A stretch of DNA of 55,769 nt from an uncultured Prevotellaceae bacterium (GCA_945831805.1 CAMADY010000005.1:1-55769), one strand, 5' to 3'; numbered from the stretch's first letter, positions 44,167 to 53,015 are shown. Made by a program: numbers and translations. Notes: generated from the letters alone by a model not told the origin.

Positions 44167-47100
44167 TTACTTTACTTCTTCTGCCTGTGCTTCCTTTGCG
44201 AGGCGGTTCTCAATCTTGCTGCCGTGGGTGAGGTAAGCGACTGGGGCTGCAACGAAGATAGAAGAGAGGGTACCGAAGACAACACCGAGGATCATTGCGA
44301 ATGAGAAGCTACGGATAGAGTCACCTGCAATGAAGAAGATACAGAGGAGCACGAGGAGCGTTGATGCGGATGTATTAACGGTACGTGCGAGAGTCTGGTT
44401 GATAGAGGTGTTGAAGGTGGTCTGGAGATCCTGCTTTGGATGGAGCTTTAGGTTCTCACGGATACGGTCGAAGACAACCACCTTATCGTTGATAGAGTAA
44501 CCGATGACGGTAAGTACGGCACCGATGAAGGTCTGGTCTATCTCGAGTGAGAATGGCACTATGTCCTTGAGGAGTGAGTAAAGACCGAGCACTACGAGTG
44601 TATCTACTGCGAGGGCTACTGTAGAGCCTACCGAGAATGCTACGTTGCGGAAACGTACCATGATGTAGAGGAAGATAGCCACGAGAGCGATGAGCACTGA
44701 GTAGATAGCGCCGAAGGTGATGTCCTTAGCTACGGATGGTCCTACCTTTGTAGAAGAGATGATAGAGCCGCCCTCGCGAACGTCAGGGTTCTTGAATGCG
44801 TCGATGTCCTTCTGTGCTACGAGTCCGCCCTGCTTGAGTGCGTTGTAGAGGATTGTCTCTGTCTCGTCGTCAATGTTAGGGTCGTTAGACTCGATCTTGT
44901 AGTTGGTAGAGATACGGATGGTCTTGCCGTCGGTACCGAGTGCGAGTGCGCTGGTGGTAGCCTCTGGGAATGCCTTTCCGAGTACCTCACGAACCTGCTC
45001 TGGCTCTGTTGCCTTGTCGAAGACTACAACGTAGTTGCGACCACCAGTGAAGTCGATAGACTTAGCGAGACCCATGGTGCAGAGGCTTCCGATGAATACT
45101 ACTGCAGCAACGCCAACGACGGCGAAGGTCTTCTTGTAGAGAGACATGAACTTCACGTCGGTGTTCTGGAGAAGGTTCTTAGAGAAGCGTGTGGTGAAGG
45201 TCTGGCCAAGCCACTTGTCCTTTGCGAGACGGTTCTCGTAAATGAGACGTGTGAGGAATACTGCTGTGAAGAATGAGCAGATGATACCGATGATCCATGT
45301 TGTAGCGAAGCCGCGGATAGGACCTGTACCGAAGACGTAGAGGATGACACCTGTGATGATAGAGGTGAGGTTGGAGTCGAAGATAGCAGAGAAGGCGTTG
45401 CTGTAACCGGCAGCGAGTGCCTGCTTGAGCTGGAGACCACGCTTCATCTCCTCCTTGATACGCTCGTAGATAAGCACGTTGGCGTCAACGGCAGTACCGA
45501 GGGAGAGCACCATACCAGCGATACCTGACATTGTCAGCGCTGCCTGGAACGAGGTGAGGATGCCGAGTGTGAAGAAGAGGTTGACGACGAGTGCGAGGTT
45601 TGCCATCATTCCCGGGATGAGGTCGTACATGCAAACCATGTAGAGCATGAGGAGGATGAATGCGATGACGAACGAAATCTCACCCTGCATGATAGACTGT
45701 GCACCGAGTGTAGGACCAACGACTTCTTCCTGTACGATACGTGCAGGTGCTGGCATACGACCAGACTTAAGGGTGTTAGCGAGGTCCTTGGTGTCCTGGA
45801 TGGTGAAGTTACCGGAGATCTGTGAGTTACCACCAGAGATTTCACCGTTAACGCGTGGTGCAGAGTAAACAACGCCGTCGAGAACGATAGCGATAGCCTT
45901 GCCTACGTTCTGCTTTGTGAGCTGAGCCCAGAGGCGTGCACCCTCGTTGTTCATTGACATAGAAACGCATGGGCGTCCGAAGTTGTCGAACTCATCCTTA
46001 GCGTCAGTGATAACGTCACCCTCGAGTGGTGCGCGACCAGAGGTAGATGTAACCTTGAGTGCGTGGAGCTCGAAGATTGTCTTGTTGCCCTCGATGAGGT
46101 CTGTTGGCTTGGCAGACCAGAGGAGCTTGACGTCAGAAGGGATAACCTTTGCAGCGTCGTCGCTACGGAGTATCTTACCGATCTCTGCAGTATCGCGAAC
46201 GTGAGCGTAGCCAACGGTAGAGAGGCTCTGACCGCGTACTACCTCAAGACGAGCGAGGAGTGGGTGCTGCTTTATCATCTCAGCGCGCTGTGCCTCGTCT
46301 GTCCTGGCAGCCTTCTTGGCGTCAGCAGCGTTGTCAGCGTTCTTGTCAGCAAGCTGATACTTCCTTGTAGCGTCCTTAACGGCAGTGTCTGCCTTTGCCT
46401 CAGCAGCAGGCTCCTCAGCCTTTGCTGTAGTGTCAGCCTGAGCCTCCTCAGCAGGAGCGCCGTTAGCAAGACGTGTGTCGAGCTGTGAGAGGTAAGGTAT
46501 TACTTCCTGTGCGTTGTATGTCTCCCAGAACTCAAGGTTAGCAGAACCCTGGAGGAGTTTTCGCACACGTTCTGGTTCGCGGACGCCTGGCATCTCAACC
46601 ATCAGACGGCCTTCCTGACCTTCGAGCTTCTGGATGTTTGGCTGAACAACGCCGAACTTATCGATACGGTTGCGCACTACGTTGTAAGAGTTGTCGATGG
46701 CGCTCTGTACCTCAGCGCGGAGAGCTGCCTCTACCTCAGAGTCTGTTGACTTTGTAGAAACCTTGCCCTTGAGCTGCTGTGTAGCGAAGATGGTGCTGAG
46801 AGGCTTGCCGGGAGCGTTCTTCTGGAAAGCATTGATGAAGAGTGTGATGAAGTCCTTCTGTGAGGTCTCCTCCTCCTTCTTAGCCTCTTCCATTGACTTC
46901 TTGTAGGCAGCGTCTGTCTTGTGGTCAGCGAGAACGTCGATAACGTCAGGTACGCTGATCTCAAGGATTACGTTCATACCGCCCTTAAGGTCGAGACCGA
47001 GTCCGATCTGTGTCTCAAGGCACTGCTGATAAGAATAGACACCAAGGTACTTCACGGAGTCCTTGTAGTTCTGCGCAGCGATAGGGTCGCTGATCTTCTC

Positions 47101-47205
47101 TGCCTCCGAGTCATAGTAGCTCGTTGCAGCCGAGAACGACAAATAGAAAATACTTGCAAGCGTCAAGAGGATGGCGGTTACAATTACAATTCCTTTGTTT
47201 TGCAT
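44167..47205 (-). CDS. secDF: Protein translocase subunit SecDF (fused)
   Basis: A 1012-residue inner-membrane protein combining SecD (about 1-620) and SecF (about 690-990), as is usual in Bacteroidota. SecD shows GLGLDLKGGMNVILEI, the P1-type periplasmic domain, and a membrane block (GMVLSLGTAVDANVLIYERIKEE). SecF shows SIDFTGGRNYVVVF and TVIGYSINDKVVVFDRIREN. SecDF uses the proton gradient to help complete protein export through SecYEG. The periplasmic part carries a low-complexity Ala/Glu/Lys/Asp-rich insert (about 245-310, with EEPAAEAKADTAVKDA) that most homologues lack or vary in. It has its own -7 box. Confidence 0.96.
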   Translation of the reverse strand: MQNKGIVIVTAILLTLASIFYLSFSAATSYYDSEAEKISDPIAAQNYKDSVKYLGVYSYQQCLETQIGLGLDLKGGMNVILEISVPDVIDVLADHKTDAAYKKSMEEAKKEEETSQKDFITLFINAFQKNAPGKPLSTIFATQQLKGKVSTKSTDSEVEAALRAEVQSAIDNSYNVVRNRIDKFGVVQPNIQKLEGQEGRLMVEMPGVREPERVRKLLQGSANLEFWETYNAQEVIPYLSQLDTRLANGAPAEEAQADTTAKAEEPAAEAKADTAVKDATRKYQLADKNADNAADAKKAARTDEAQRAEMIKQHPLLARLEVVRGQSLSTVGYAHVRDTAEIGKILRSDDAAKVIPSDVKLLWSAKPTDLIEGNKTIFELHALKVTSTSGRAPLEGDVITDAKDEFDNFGRPCVSMSMNNEGARLWAQLTKQNVGKAIAIVLDGVVYSAPRVNGEISGGNSQISGNFTIQDTKDLANTLKSGRMPAPARIVQEEVVGPTLGAQSIMQGEISFVIAFILLMLYMVCMYDLIPGMMANLALVVNLFFTLGILTSFQAALTMSGIAGMVLSLGTAVDANVLIYERIKEEMKRGLQLKQALAAGYSNAFSAIFDSNLTSIITGVILYVFGTGPIRGFATTWIIGIICSFFTAVFLTRLIYENRLAKDKWLGQTFTTRFSKNLLQNTDVKFMSLYKKTFAVVGVAAVVFIGSLCTMGLAKSIDFTGGRNYVVVFDKATEPEQVREVLGKAFPEATTSALALGTDGKTIRISTNYKIESNDPNIDDETETILYNALKQGGLVAQKDIDAFKNPDVREGGSIISSTKVGPSVAKDITFGAIYSVLIALVAIFLYIMVRFRNVAFSVGSTVALAVDTLVVLGLYSLLKDIVPFSLEIDQTFIGAVLTVIGYSINDKVVVFDRIRENLKLHPKQDLQTTFNTSINQTLARTVNTSASTLLVLLCIFFIAGDSIRSFSFAMILGVVFGTLSSIFVAAPVAYLTHGSKIENRLAKEAQAEEVK

Positions 47206-47315
47206 TTTTTTGTTAGTTGTTTTTTGATTTATTATTATTTTTTGTTTTTGTTTGCCAGAAAGAAAACGGGCGCAATACGCCCCTTTTTACGCACGCAGAG
47301 CGCACAGAATGCATG

Positions 47316-47323
47316 CAAAGGTA
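47316..47323 (-). promoter_or_regulatory. -7 box for secDF
   Basis: TACCTTTG on the minus strand, about 110 nt before the secDF ATG. TTTC, one mismatch from TTTG, is 20 nt upstream. Confidence 0.55.
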
Positions 47324-47426
47324 CAAATTTTATATGAAATATGGAAATTTTCGCATGATATTCTTGCGTTTTTCATGCAAAATAGGTTGTTTTCAGTGAA
47401 AAACTATTGTTTTTGCGGTGGGAAAC

Positions 47427-47466
47427 AAAAAAAATCCTGCCAATCACTTGTTTGGTGATGGCAGGA
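47427..47466 (-). terminator. Intrinsic terminator of the small-peptide unit
   Basis: TCCTGCCATCAC and GTGATTGGCAGGA form a stem with one bulge around CAAACAA on the minus strand, followed directly by eight T residues. It ends a transcript that cannot be secDF, whose own promoter lies beyond it. Confidence 0.85.
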
Positions 47467-47567
47467 CAGGCGTTATTTAAAATTAGTAAAATCTTGTTTG
47501 TAAAAGCTGTGCCCGAATCCTTGTCGAGCATCGCCCGGTGTGTGTTTTTGGTATTGCGAAATGCAGT

Positions 47568-47666
47568 TTATTTGGTGTTACCTCCCATGATAGACTTGCA
47601 TCCGCATACTGTTGAAACAGCTACCATTCCGAGCATCAGCATCATTGATACATTTGAAAACATCAT
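47568..47666 (-). CDS. Candidate 32-residue lipoprotein-like peptide
   Basis: The ORF starts ATGATG and encodes a short N-region (MMFSNVS), a hydrophobic run (MMLMLGMVAVSTV), then CGCKS and a polar end (IMGGNTK). The segment VSTVCGC resembles a lipobox, so it might be lipidated. An A/G-rich GAAAGGAAAAAGTT precedes the start. It is too short for the ORF track. Support comes from its position inside a transcript bounded by a promoter and terminator with no other gene. The 65-codon ORF 47578-47775 overlaps it in another frame and lacks a signal-like start. Family unknown; it may be conserved in relatives, which I cannot check. Confidence 0.45.
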   Translation of the reverse strand: MMFSNVSMMLMLGMVAVSTVCGCKSIMGGNTK

Positions 47667-47719
47667 AACTTTTTCCTTTCTCTGTTTTTTTGACGTGGAG
47701 AGCGGTGAAGTATGAACTT

Positions 47720-47749
47720 CTGACAGCCAGCCTTCGGACTACTTGCCAG
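47720..47749 (-). ncRNA. Structured RNA segment between the two small ORFs
   Basis: On the minus strand CTGGCA pairs with TGTCAG, and inside it AGTC pairs with GGCT around CGAA. Together with the upstream repeats (GCACTCAGA..TCTGAGTGC and GTGCG..CGCAC, 47841-47902) the leader looks highly structured. No known RNA family is claimed. Confidence 0.35.
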
Positions 47750-47753
47750 TGGG

Positions 47754-47786
47754 TTACAGCTTCTTTGCCAACCACTTGTTAAACAT
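47754..47786 (-). CDS. Possible 10-residue leader peptide
   Basis: ATG to TAA encodes MFNKWLAKKL, a short basic amphipathic sequence, about 90 nt before the 32-codon ORF. It could be a leader peptide or be coincidental; an ORF this short arises easily by chance. Confidence 0.2.
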   Translation of the reverse strand: MFNKWLAKKL

Positions 47787-47901
47787 TGTGTTATCCTGTG
47801 AAATTTGCTGTGTTATTATCCTTTCACGGTGCACTCGCGCGCACTCAGAAAATAGTGCGTGTCAGCGTCAGCTGGCGCACGTCTTTTCGACTATCTGAGT
47901 G

Positions 47902-47933
47902 CAAAGGTAAGAAAAACTGTGTGCGCACACAAT
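47902..47933 (-). promoter_or_regulatory. Promoter with a 14-bp palindrome in its spacer
   Basis: TACCTTTG (47909-47902) and ATTG (47933-47930, one mismatch to TTTG) lie 20 nt apart on the minus strand. The spacer holds the perfect palindrome TGTGTGCGCACACA (47918-47931), a classic operator position. Confidence 0.65.
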
Positions 47934-47991
47934 TTTTTTTCACTTTATTTTCAGTTATGGTGTATTTACTTGACGTAAGATAAGATTTCGC

Positions 47992-49899
47992 TCAGAATTT
48001 TATTTTGTCCAGTTCCTTCACTAAGTTTACGGGCTTTCCTGAAGGTAGCAGGAGCATTAGTGACTTTAGTACACGCTCTCCGTTGACCGTTGCCGTGAGA
48101 TCGACGACGGTGCTCTTGAAGGTCTCCGGATGTAGGCTGTTGCTATATACAGGCTCTATGTCTTCCCATCCTTCGAGAGGAATGGTGATGACCTGATAGC
48201 GTCCGTTGTCTATCTTCATAGCCTTCTGCTTTGAGCCCGGTATGATGAGTCCGTTGCCATGCACCTGCTTGTCATAGACAGGGAGTGCGTAGAATCCCAT
48301 GCGAACCTTTCGCTCGCCGCTGGTGCGTATGGTGTCGCAGCGTAGTATGCCATTAGGGAGAATCTTCTCTGAGAGGGCGATGGTGACGTCCTTGTCGTTC
48401 TCCATGACAGCGGTGCGGCAGAACCATCCGTCCTTGCGGAGTCCCTCGCCGGTGTAGCTGTTGATGGAGTTCCATACGGAGTCCTTCGATGTGACGTAGG
48501 ACATGGCAACCTCACCGTCCTTGCCGTCCTTCTGCCATGGCAGGGTGGAGTTGTATGCGAGGCGGTTGTAGTTTTCGAGGCCGTAGTAGAATCCGCTGTT
48601 GCGTGTGAAGACGTTGCGGAACTCTGTCATGCCCGTCTCGGGATAGTTGACAGTCAGCGTCTTGGACTTCTCGGCGTAGATGATGTTAGGCTGTCCTGGC
48701 TTCATCTTTGCCCATGGTCCCTCGGTCTCCTTGGCGGTCCAGTAAGGGTTGTCGGCAGGGAGGTATAGCGAGAGGAATATCTTAGCCATCCAGAAGACGC
48801 TGCCACGGCAGCTGTAGTGCTGCAGACAGTCCTCGAAATGTCCGTAGAAACCGAGGTTCGGCAGGTGGTCGTCGGCCATGAAGTCAGGGTTCTGTAGGAA
48901 CTGCAGTAGTGCCCCGCTGCAGATGCGTCGCATCCATCCGTAGTCGATGTTCTTGTCCTTTAGTAATCCGGTGAGTGCCAAAGGTATAGCAGCACCCATG
49001 CGGTATGTTATGCTGCGTCCCCACATCTGCATCTTACCGTCGCGTCCGAACATGTAAGGGTACTGTTTTGGTATATCGCGGAGGTTGTTGAGGAACTGCT
49101 CCGCCTCCTTTGGATAGTACTTCTTTCCGAAGCTCTCTGCCCACAGCGGTCCGTACATCTGGAACGCCCACATGGAGTAGTAGTCGAAGAGCGGTGCGTC
49201 GTGATACCATCCGTCGCCGACGTATGCGTTGAGGTTCTTCTGTACGAGTTCCTGGAGGTACTTGGTGTTGACGTCGTAGCCCTTGCCCTGGAGGAACGAG
49301 AGCAGACACATGTTGAAGAATCGCCAGTTCATGTCGATGGTGCCGCCCTCGGCGTATGTCTTGAAGACGGCAGCGAGGGAGTCGCGGTCAGCCTGTGGGA
49401 TAGGGTCCCAGAAGATTTCTGGTGCCATGAGTAGCGATACGGCGAGTCCTCCGAGCTCCACGAGCTTCTGTCCGCCGTGGCCCTTGCCTTTGTGCTTAGG
49501 GAGATAGACGGGGCTCTTAGGGTTGAGGAACGACTGTATCTGATAGCGGTAGTAGTCGCCTACCTTTATGCCGTGGAGCGTGAGGTCGGGGTTCTCCTTG
49601 AGTAGCGGACCTGCAAGGAACATGGTGCGGCACATTGCCTCCATGCGTGCTGTAGGCACGTCGCGGTCGTTGTGTGGGTATGACTTGCCCTCCTGCTTCG
49701 GCAGGTCCATAGGGCTCTGTATGTTGTTGACATAGGCGAAAGGTCCTTCGAGCAGGTATTGCGCTGCCTGCATCCAGTGCTGGCGCGTCATGCCGGTGAA
49801 TGGACTCTGCTTCTTGTCAGGGTTTGCGATGGTGAAGGTTTTTGCGGATACTGATACTGCAAAAAGTGCAAGGATTAGTAGTGAAAATAGCTTTTTCAT
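47992..49899 (-). CDS. Secreted DUF2264 protein, possible glucuronidase
   Basis: A 635-residue protein. The ORF track starts at 49980, but the ATG at 49899 begins a clean signal peptide (MKKLFSLLILALFAVSVSA). The pattern of the mature protein (ARMEAMCRTMFLAGPLL, GGLAVSLLMAPEIFWDPI, NWRFFNMCLLSFL, WYHDAPLFDYYSMWAFQMYGPLW) is that of DUF2264, an alpha/alpha-barrel family. From memory this family is linked to CAZy GH154, which includes a beta-glucuronidase of arabinogalactan breakdown in Bacteroides. If so it would release glucuronate for the UxuBA route, although it is encoded away from the large locus. It has no lipobox and probably acts in the periplasm. No promoter box is visible. Confidence 0.8.
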   Translation of the reverse strand: MKKLFSLLILALFAVSVSAKTFTIANPDKKQSPFTGMTRQHWMQAAQYLLEGPFAYVNNIQSPMDLPKQEGKSYPHNDRDVPTARMEAMCRTMFLAGPLLKENPDLTLHGIKVGDYYRYQIQSFLNPKSPVYLPKHKGKGHGGQKLVELGGLAVSLLMAPEIFWDPIPQADRDSLAAVFKTYAEGGTIDMNWRFFNMCLLSFLQGKGYDVNTKYLQELVQKNLNAYVGDGWYHDAPLFDYYSMWAFQMYGPLWAESFGKKYYPKEAEQFLNNLRDIPKQYPYMFGRDGKMQMWGRSITYRMGAAIPLALTGLLKDKNIDYGWMRRICSGALLQFLQNPDFMADDHLPNLGFYGHFEDCLQHYSCRGSVFWMAKIFLSLYLPADNPYWTAKETEGPWAKMKPGQPNIIYAEKSKTLTVNYPETGMTEFRNVFTRNSGFYYGLENYNRLAYNSTLPWQKDGKDGEVAMSYVTSKDSVWNSINSYTGEGLRKDGWFCRTAVMENDKDVTIALSEKILPNGILRCDTIRTSGERKVRMGFYALPVYDKQVHGNGLIIPGSKQKAMKIDNGRYQVITIPLEGWEDIEPVYSNSLHPETFKSTVVDLTATVNGERVLKSLMLLLPSGKPVNLVKELDKIKF

Positions 49900-49919
49900 A
49901 GGCGATAAAGTAAAAAACG

Positions 49920-49955
49920 CCCTGCCATCATCAATCGATGACAGCAGAGCGCTGT
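49920..49955 (-). terminator. Probable terminator of pckA
   Basis: Inverted arms CTGCCATC and GATGACAG (one mismatch) around ATCAATC lie about 75 bp after the pckA stop on the minus strand. The following sequence (GGCGTTTTTTACTTT) is T-rich. Confidence 0.6.
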
Positions 49956-49960
49956 TATGG

Positions 49961-50020
49961 TTGTTCCTAAGTTGTCCCATGGAATCTTAGGAAGTCCTAG
50001 GTGTTCCTAGGGAGTCCTGG
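49961..50020. repeat. 10-bp-period CTAG array (6 units)
   Basis: Six decamers in register from TTGTTCCTAA to GGAGTCCTGG, with consensus near GNNGTCCTAG. It begins 6 bp beyond the pckA stop. Confidence 0.85.
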
Positions 50021-50026
50021 AAAAAT

Positions 50027-51628
50027 TTAGAGCTGTGGACCAGCGGCAACGAGTGCCTTACCAGCTTCGTTATTTGTATATTTAGCGAAGTTCTTCTGGA
50101 AGCGTGCAGCGAGATCCTTAGCCTTCTCCTCCCATACAGAAGCGTCAGCGTATGTGTCGCGTGGGTCGAGGATAGCAGGGTTAACGTTAGGAAGCGCTGT
50201 TGGCACCTCGAAGTTGAACATAGGGATCTGCTTTGTCTCTGCCTTGAGGATAGAACCGTCGAGGATAGCGTCGATGATACCACGTGTGTCAGGGATAGAG
50301 ATACGCTTGCCAGTACCGTTCCAACCAGTGTTAACGAGGTATGCCTTAGCACCGTTAGCGTTCATCTTCTTAACGAGCTCCTGAGCGTACTTTGTTGGGT
50401 GGAGCTCAAGGAATGCCTGGCCGAAGCAAGCAGAGAATGTTGGAGTTGGCTCAGTGATGCCGCGCTCTGTACCAGCGAGCTTTGCTGTGAAGCCAGAGAG
50501 GAAGTAGTACTGAGTCTGCTCAGGTGTGAGGATAGATACTGGTGGGAGTACACCGAATGCGTCAGCTGAGAGGAAGATAACGTTCTTTGCAGCTGGTGCA
50601 GATGAGCCTGGCTGGATGTTGTTGATGTGGTTGATTGGGTAAGAAACACGTGTGTTCTCTGTAACGGACTTGTCGTTGAAGTCGATAGTGCCGTCCTCAG
50701 CAACTGTTACGTTCTCGAGAAGTGCGTTGCGCTTGATAGCACCGTAGATGTCTGGCTCGTTCTCCTTGGAGAGTCCGATAACCTTAGCGTAGCATCCACC
50801 CTCGAAGTTGAATACGCCGTTGTCGTCCCAACCGTGCTCGTCATCACCGATAAGGCGACGCTTAGGGTCTGTAGAGAGAGTTGTCTTACCAGTACCAGAG
50901 AGACCGAAGAAGATAGCTGTCTCCTTACCCTCCATGTTACAGTTAGCCGAGCAGTGCATAGAAGCGATGCCCTGGAGTGGGAGGTAGTAGTTCATCATAG
51001 AGAACATACCCTTCTTCATCTCACCGCCGTACCATGTGTTGATGATAACCTGCTCGCGGCTTGTTACGTTGAATGCAACACAAGTCTCAGAGTTAAGACC
51101 AAGCTCCTTGTAGTTCTCTACCTTTGCCTTTGAAGCGTTGTAGATAACGAAGTTTGGCTCGAAGTTAGCGAGCTCCTCGGCTGTTGGCTGGATGAACATG
51201 TTTGTTACGAAGTGTGCCTGCCATGCTACCTCAACGATGAAACGAACTGCCATACGTGTGTCAGCGTTAGCACCGCAGAATGCGTCAACGACGTAGAGGT
51301 TCTTGTTGCAGAGCTCCTTAACAGCGAGGTCCTTTACTTTTGCCCATACGTCCTCAGACATTGGGTGGTTATCGTTCTTGTACTCCTCAGAAGTCCACCA
51401 TACGGTATCCTTAGAGTTCTCGTCCATTACGATGTACTTATCCTTAGGAGAGCGACCGGTGTAGATACCTGTCATTACGTTTACTGCCTGAAGCTCGGTG
51501 TTCTTACCTACCTCGAAGCCCTCGAGGCCTGCCTTTGTCTCCTCTGCGAACAGCTGCTCGTAGCTTGGATTGTGGAAAAGCACTGTAGAACCAGTGATTC
51601 CGTACTGTGTTAAATCTAATGTTGCCAT
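50027..51628 (-). CDS. pckA: Phosphoenolpyruvate carboxykinase (ATP)
   Basis: PckA (EC 4.1.1.49) interconverts oxaloacetate plus ATP with phosphoenolpyruvate, CO2 and ADP. In Bacteroidales it often runs toward oxaloacetate for succinate formation. The 533 residues include the kinase-1a loop [12 protein letters not shown] (241-252), kinase-2 LIGDDEHGW (259-267), TGRSPKDKY near residue 57 and [13 protein letters not shown] near 197. Length and sequence are complete and normal for the ATP-type enzyme. It has a strong promoter and stands alone. Cytosolic. Confidence 0.98.
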   Translation of the reverse strand: MATLDLTQYGITGSTVLFHNPSYEQLFAEETKAGLEGFEVGKNTELQAVNVMTGIYTGRSPKDKYIVMDENSKDTVWWTSEEYKNDNHPMSEDVWAKVKDLAVKELCNKNLYVVDAFCGANADTRMAVRFIVEVAWQAHFVTNMFIQPTAEELANFEPNFVIYNASKAKVENYKELGLNSETCVAFNVTSREQVIINTWYGGEMKKGMFSMMNYYLPLQGIASMHCSANCNMEGKETAIFFGLSGTGKTTLSTDPKRRLIGDDEHGWDDNGVFNFEGGCYAKVIGLSKENEPDIYGAIKRNALLENVTVAEDGTIDFNDKSVTENTRVSYPINHINNIQPGSSAPAAKNVIFLSADAFGVLPPVSILTPEQTQYYFLSGFTAKLAGTERGITEPTPTFSACFGQAFLELHPTKYAQELVKKMNANGAKAYLVNTGWNGTGKRISIPDTRGIIDAILDGSILKAETKQIPMFNFEVPTALPNVNPAILDPRDTYADASVWEEKAKDLAARFQKNFAKYTNNEAGKALVAAGPQL

Positions 51629-51688
51629 TTTACTTTCTTAATAAATTTATTAAAGTGAATTATTTGTTATATCAAATACAATTTGGTG

Positions 51689-51720
51689 CAAAGTTACGGA
51701 AAATTATTGAATTACGCAAA
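51689..51720 (-). promoter_or_regulatory. Promoter of pckA
   Basis: TAACTTTG (51696-51689) is preceded by TTTG (51720-51717) with 20 nt between, matching the Bacteroidetes consensus. The pckA ATG is about 60 nt downstream. Confidence 0.75.
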
Positions 51721-51796
51721 AGTTTTCGCTTTATTTAATATATAAAAGGTGTATATTTTACGTTTTTTCTTGTTTTTGTAATATTCAGTTAACAAA

Positions 51797-51829
51797 AAAA
51801 GGCCGCTACAGAAAGATGTAACGGTCTTT
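51797..51829. terminator. Terminator downstream of the 51907 lipoprotein gene
   Basis: GGCCGCTACA and TGTAACGGTC pair around GAAAGA with one mismatch and one wobble. A-rich and T-rich tracts flank both sides (AAAAAAA before, TTTTTAT after). It lies about 80 bp beyond the lipoprotein stop. Confidence 0.75.
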
Positions 51830-51906
51830 TTATTATACAATGCTGCACGAGCCTATATTTTACGATACACTGCTCCAGACTATTCTACATTTTAACTTAT
51901 TACTTT

Positions 51907-52887
51907 TCACTTCACCACCTCATACGACTCCATGCTGCCGATGGTTCCTTCGTAGTTCATCATGAGCCACAGTTCCTGTAGGGATGTATTGTCGTCGGTG
52001 ACTCCGAAGAGTGCCATTGTCATAGTGTCGAGTAGTCCGGTGGCGTTGTGTATGGTGAAGGTGACGCTCGGACGATAGTTGGAGTATGTTATGCTGCACC
52101 ATCCGGAGCAGTCTGTAATGACGCCTTCTGTCTTGTATGCGCTGAGGATGTTGCTGATGACGGCAGCGGACTGTGCGAAGTCTGCTGGATGCAGTTCTAT
52201 CAGTGCGTTCAGTTTCTGCTTTATGGCGCTGAGGTTGCTCTCACGCTTGAAGGAGATGGGGTTCATGGAGAACCGCTCATAGAACGAGTTTTGCTCGAAG
52301 TCGTAGGTGGTATATACGGCGCCTGACTCCTTTATCAGCAGCGGCAGTGTGCTGATGTTTTCGAACTGCAGGTCATCGACGAGAGTCTGCATTGAGAGTG
52401 CGAAGGCGTTGTATTCGCTGACGGTAGCAGGAATGGCATCCTCGTTGGCATCATACTTCACTACGCTCTCTCTCACCGTGCGCAGCAGTTCCGCCAGCTT
52501 ACCTGTCTGATAGATGCTTCGTGGGAAGTAAGCACCGTCGGAATCTTTCGTAAGACTGCCGTTGCTGTCCTTCTGCAGGAACTGCACCTCGAAGTGTATG
52601 CCTGTGAGGTTGTTGATGGCAACGGAGGCCCTGTCGTCGGTAGCGAAGTTGAAGATAACCTCGGCAGTGGTCTCCATGTCGGTGGCTATGGCAAGGGAGT
52701 TCTCGTTGGAGTATCTCATAAAGTTCTCCCATTCTACCTCATAGTCAGGAACATACAGCAGCGCCGTAATGTTTCCGTTATAGACACCCGACACCTTTTC
52801 AAGTTTCTTGTTGTCGGCATACTTGTCGCAGCTGGTCGTCAGCAGCAGAGCCAGCATGGCAACGCAAAATGTGTATATCTTGTTCAT
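51907..52887 (-). CDS. Lipoprotein of unknown function (possibly DUF4840-like)
   Basis: A 326-residue lipoprotein. Signal MLALLLTTSCDKYADNK gives Cys20 and an acidic-basic +2 region. The body begins KVSGVYNGNITALLYVP and contains alternating beta-strand patterns (EVIFNFATDDRASVAINN), suggesting a lipocalin-like or DUF4840-type fold; that assignment is weak. The gene sits between a (CATTTYC)n array and a terminator, downstream of the PAP2 gene, and probably shares its promoter. No catalytic residues recognised. Confidence 0.7.
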   Translation of the reverse strand: MNKIYTFCVAMLALLLTTSCDKYADNKKLEKVSGVYNGNITALLYVPDYEVEWENFMRYSNENSLAIATDMETTAEVIFNFATDDRASVAINNLTGIHFEVQFLQKDSNGSLTKDSDGAYFPRSIYQTGKLAELLRTVRESVVKYDANEDAIPATVSEYNAFALSMQTLVDDLQFENISTLPLLIKESGAVYTTYDFEQNSFYERFSMNPISFKRESNLSAIKQKLNALIELHPADFAQSAAVISNILSAYKTEGVITDCSGWCSITYSNYRPSVTFTIHNATGLLDTMTMALFGVTDDNTSLQELWLMMNYEGTIGSMESYEVVK

Positions 52888-52932
52888 CTTTCTATTTCTC
52901 TATTCTATATTTTACTTCATGAAGCGAAGCCC

Positions 52933-53015
52933 CATTTCCCATTTCCCATTTCCCATTTCCCATTTTCCATTTCCCATTTTCCATTTCCCATTTTCCATTT
53001 TCCATTTTCCATTTT
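52933..53015. repeat. Heptad array, 11 units of 7 bp
   Basis: Eleven CATTTCC or CATTTTC heptads in unbroken register plus a partial unit that runs into the PAP2 stop codon. On the transcribed strand each unit carries ATG, and the 7-bp period puts ATG in all three frames. It occupies most of the gap before the lipoprotein gene. Confidence 0.92.

Larger units (their letters stand above)
47206..47991. other. 786-bp intergenic region holding a separate transcription unit
   Basis: It contains the secDF -7 box and, further upstream, a complete small minus-strand unit: promoter with spacer palindrome (47902-47933), foldable leader, tiny ORF (47754-47786), 32-codon ORF (47568-47666) and terminator (47427-47466). 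Between that promoter and the DUF2264 stop (47992) nothing further is seen. Confidence 0.7.

Noticed and set aside
47578-47775. 65-codon minus-strand ORF
   Set aside because: Overlaps the 32-codon ORF in another frame; no signal, domain or good start context. The shorter ORF has a more protein-like pattern, but neither is proven.
52933-53015. CRISPR-like appearance of tandem repeats
   Set aside because: Units are 7 bp with no spacers and no cas genes are present; the same applies to the 36554 array and the CTAG arrays.
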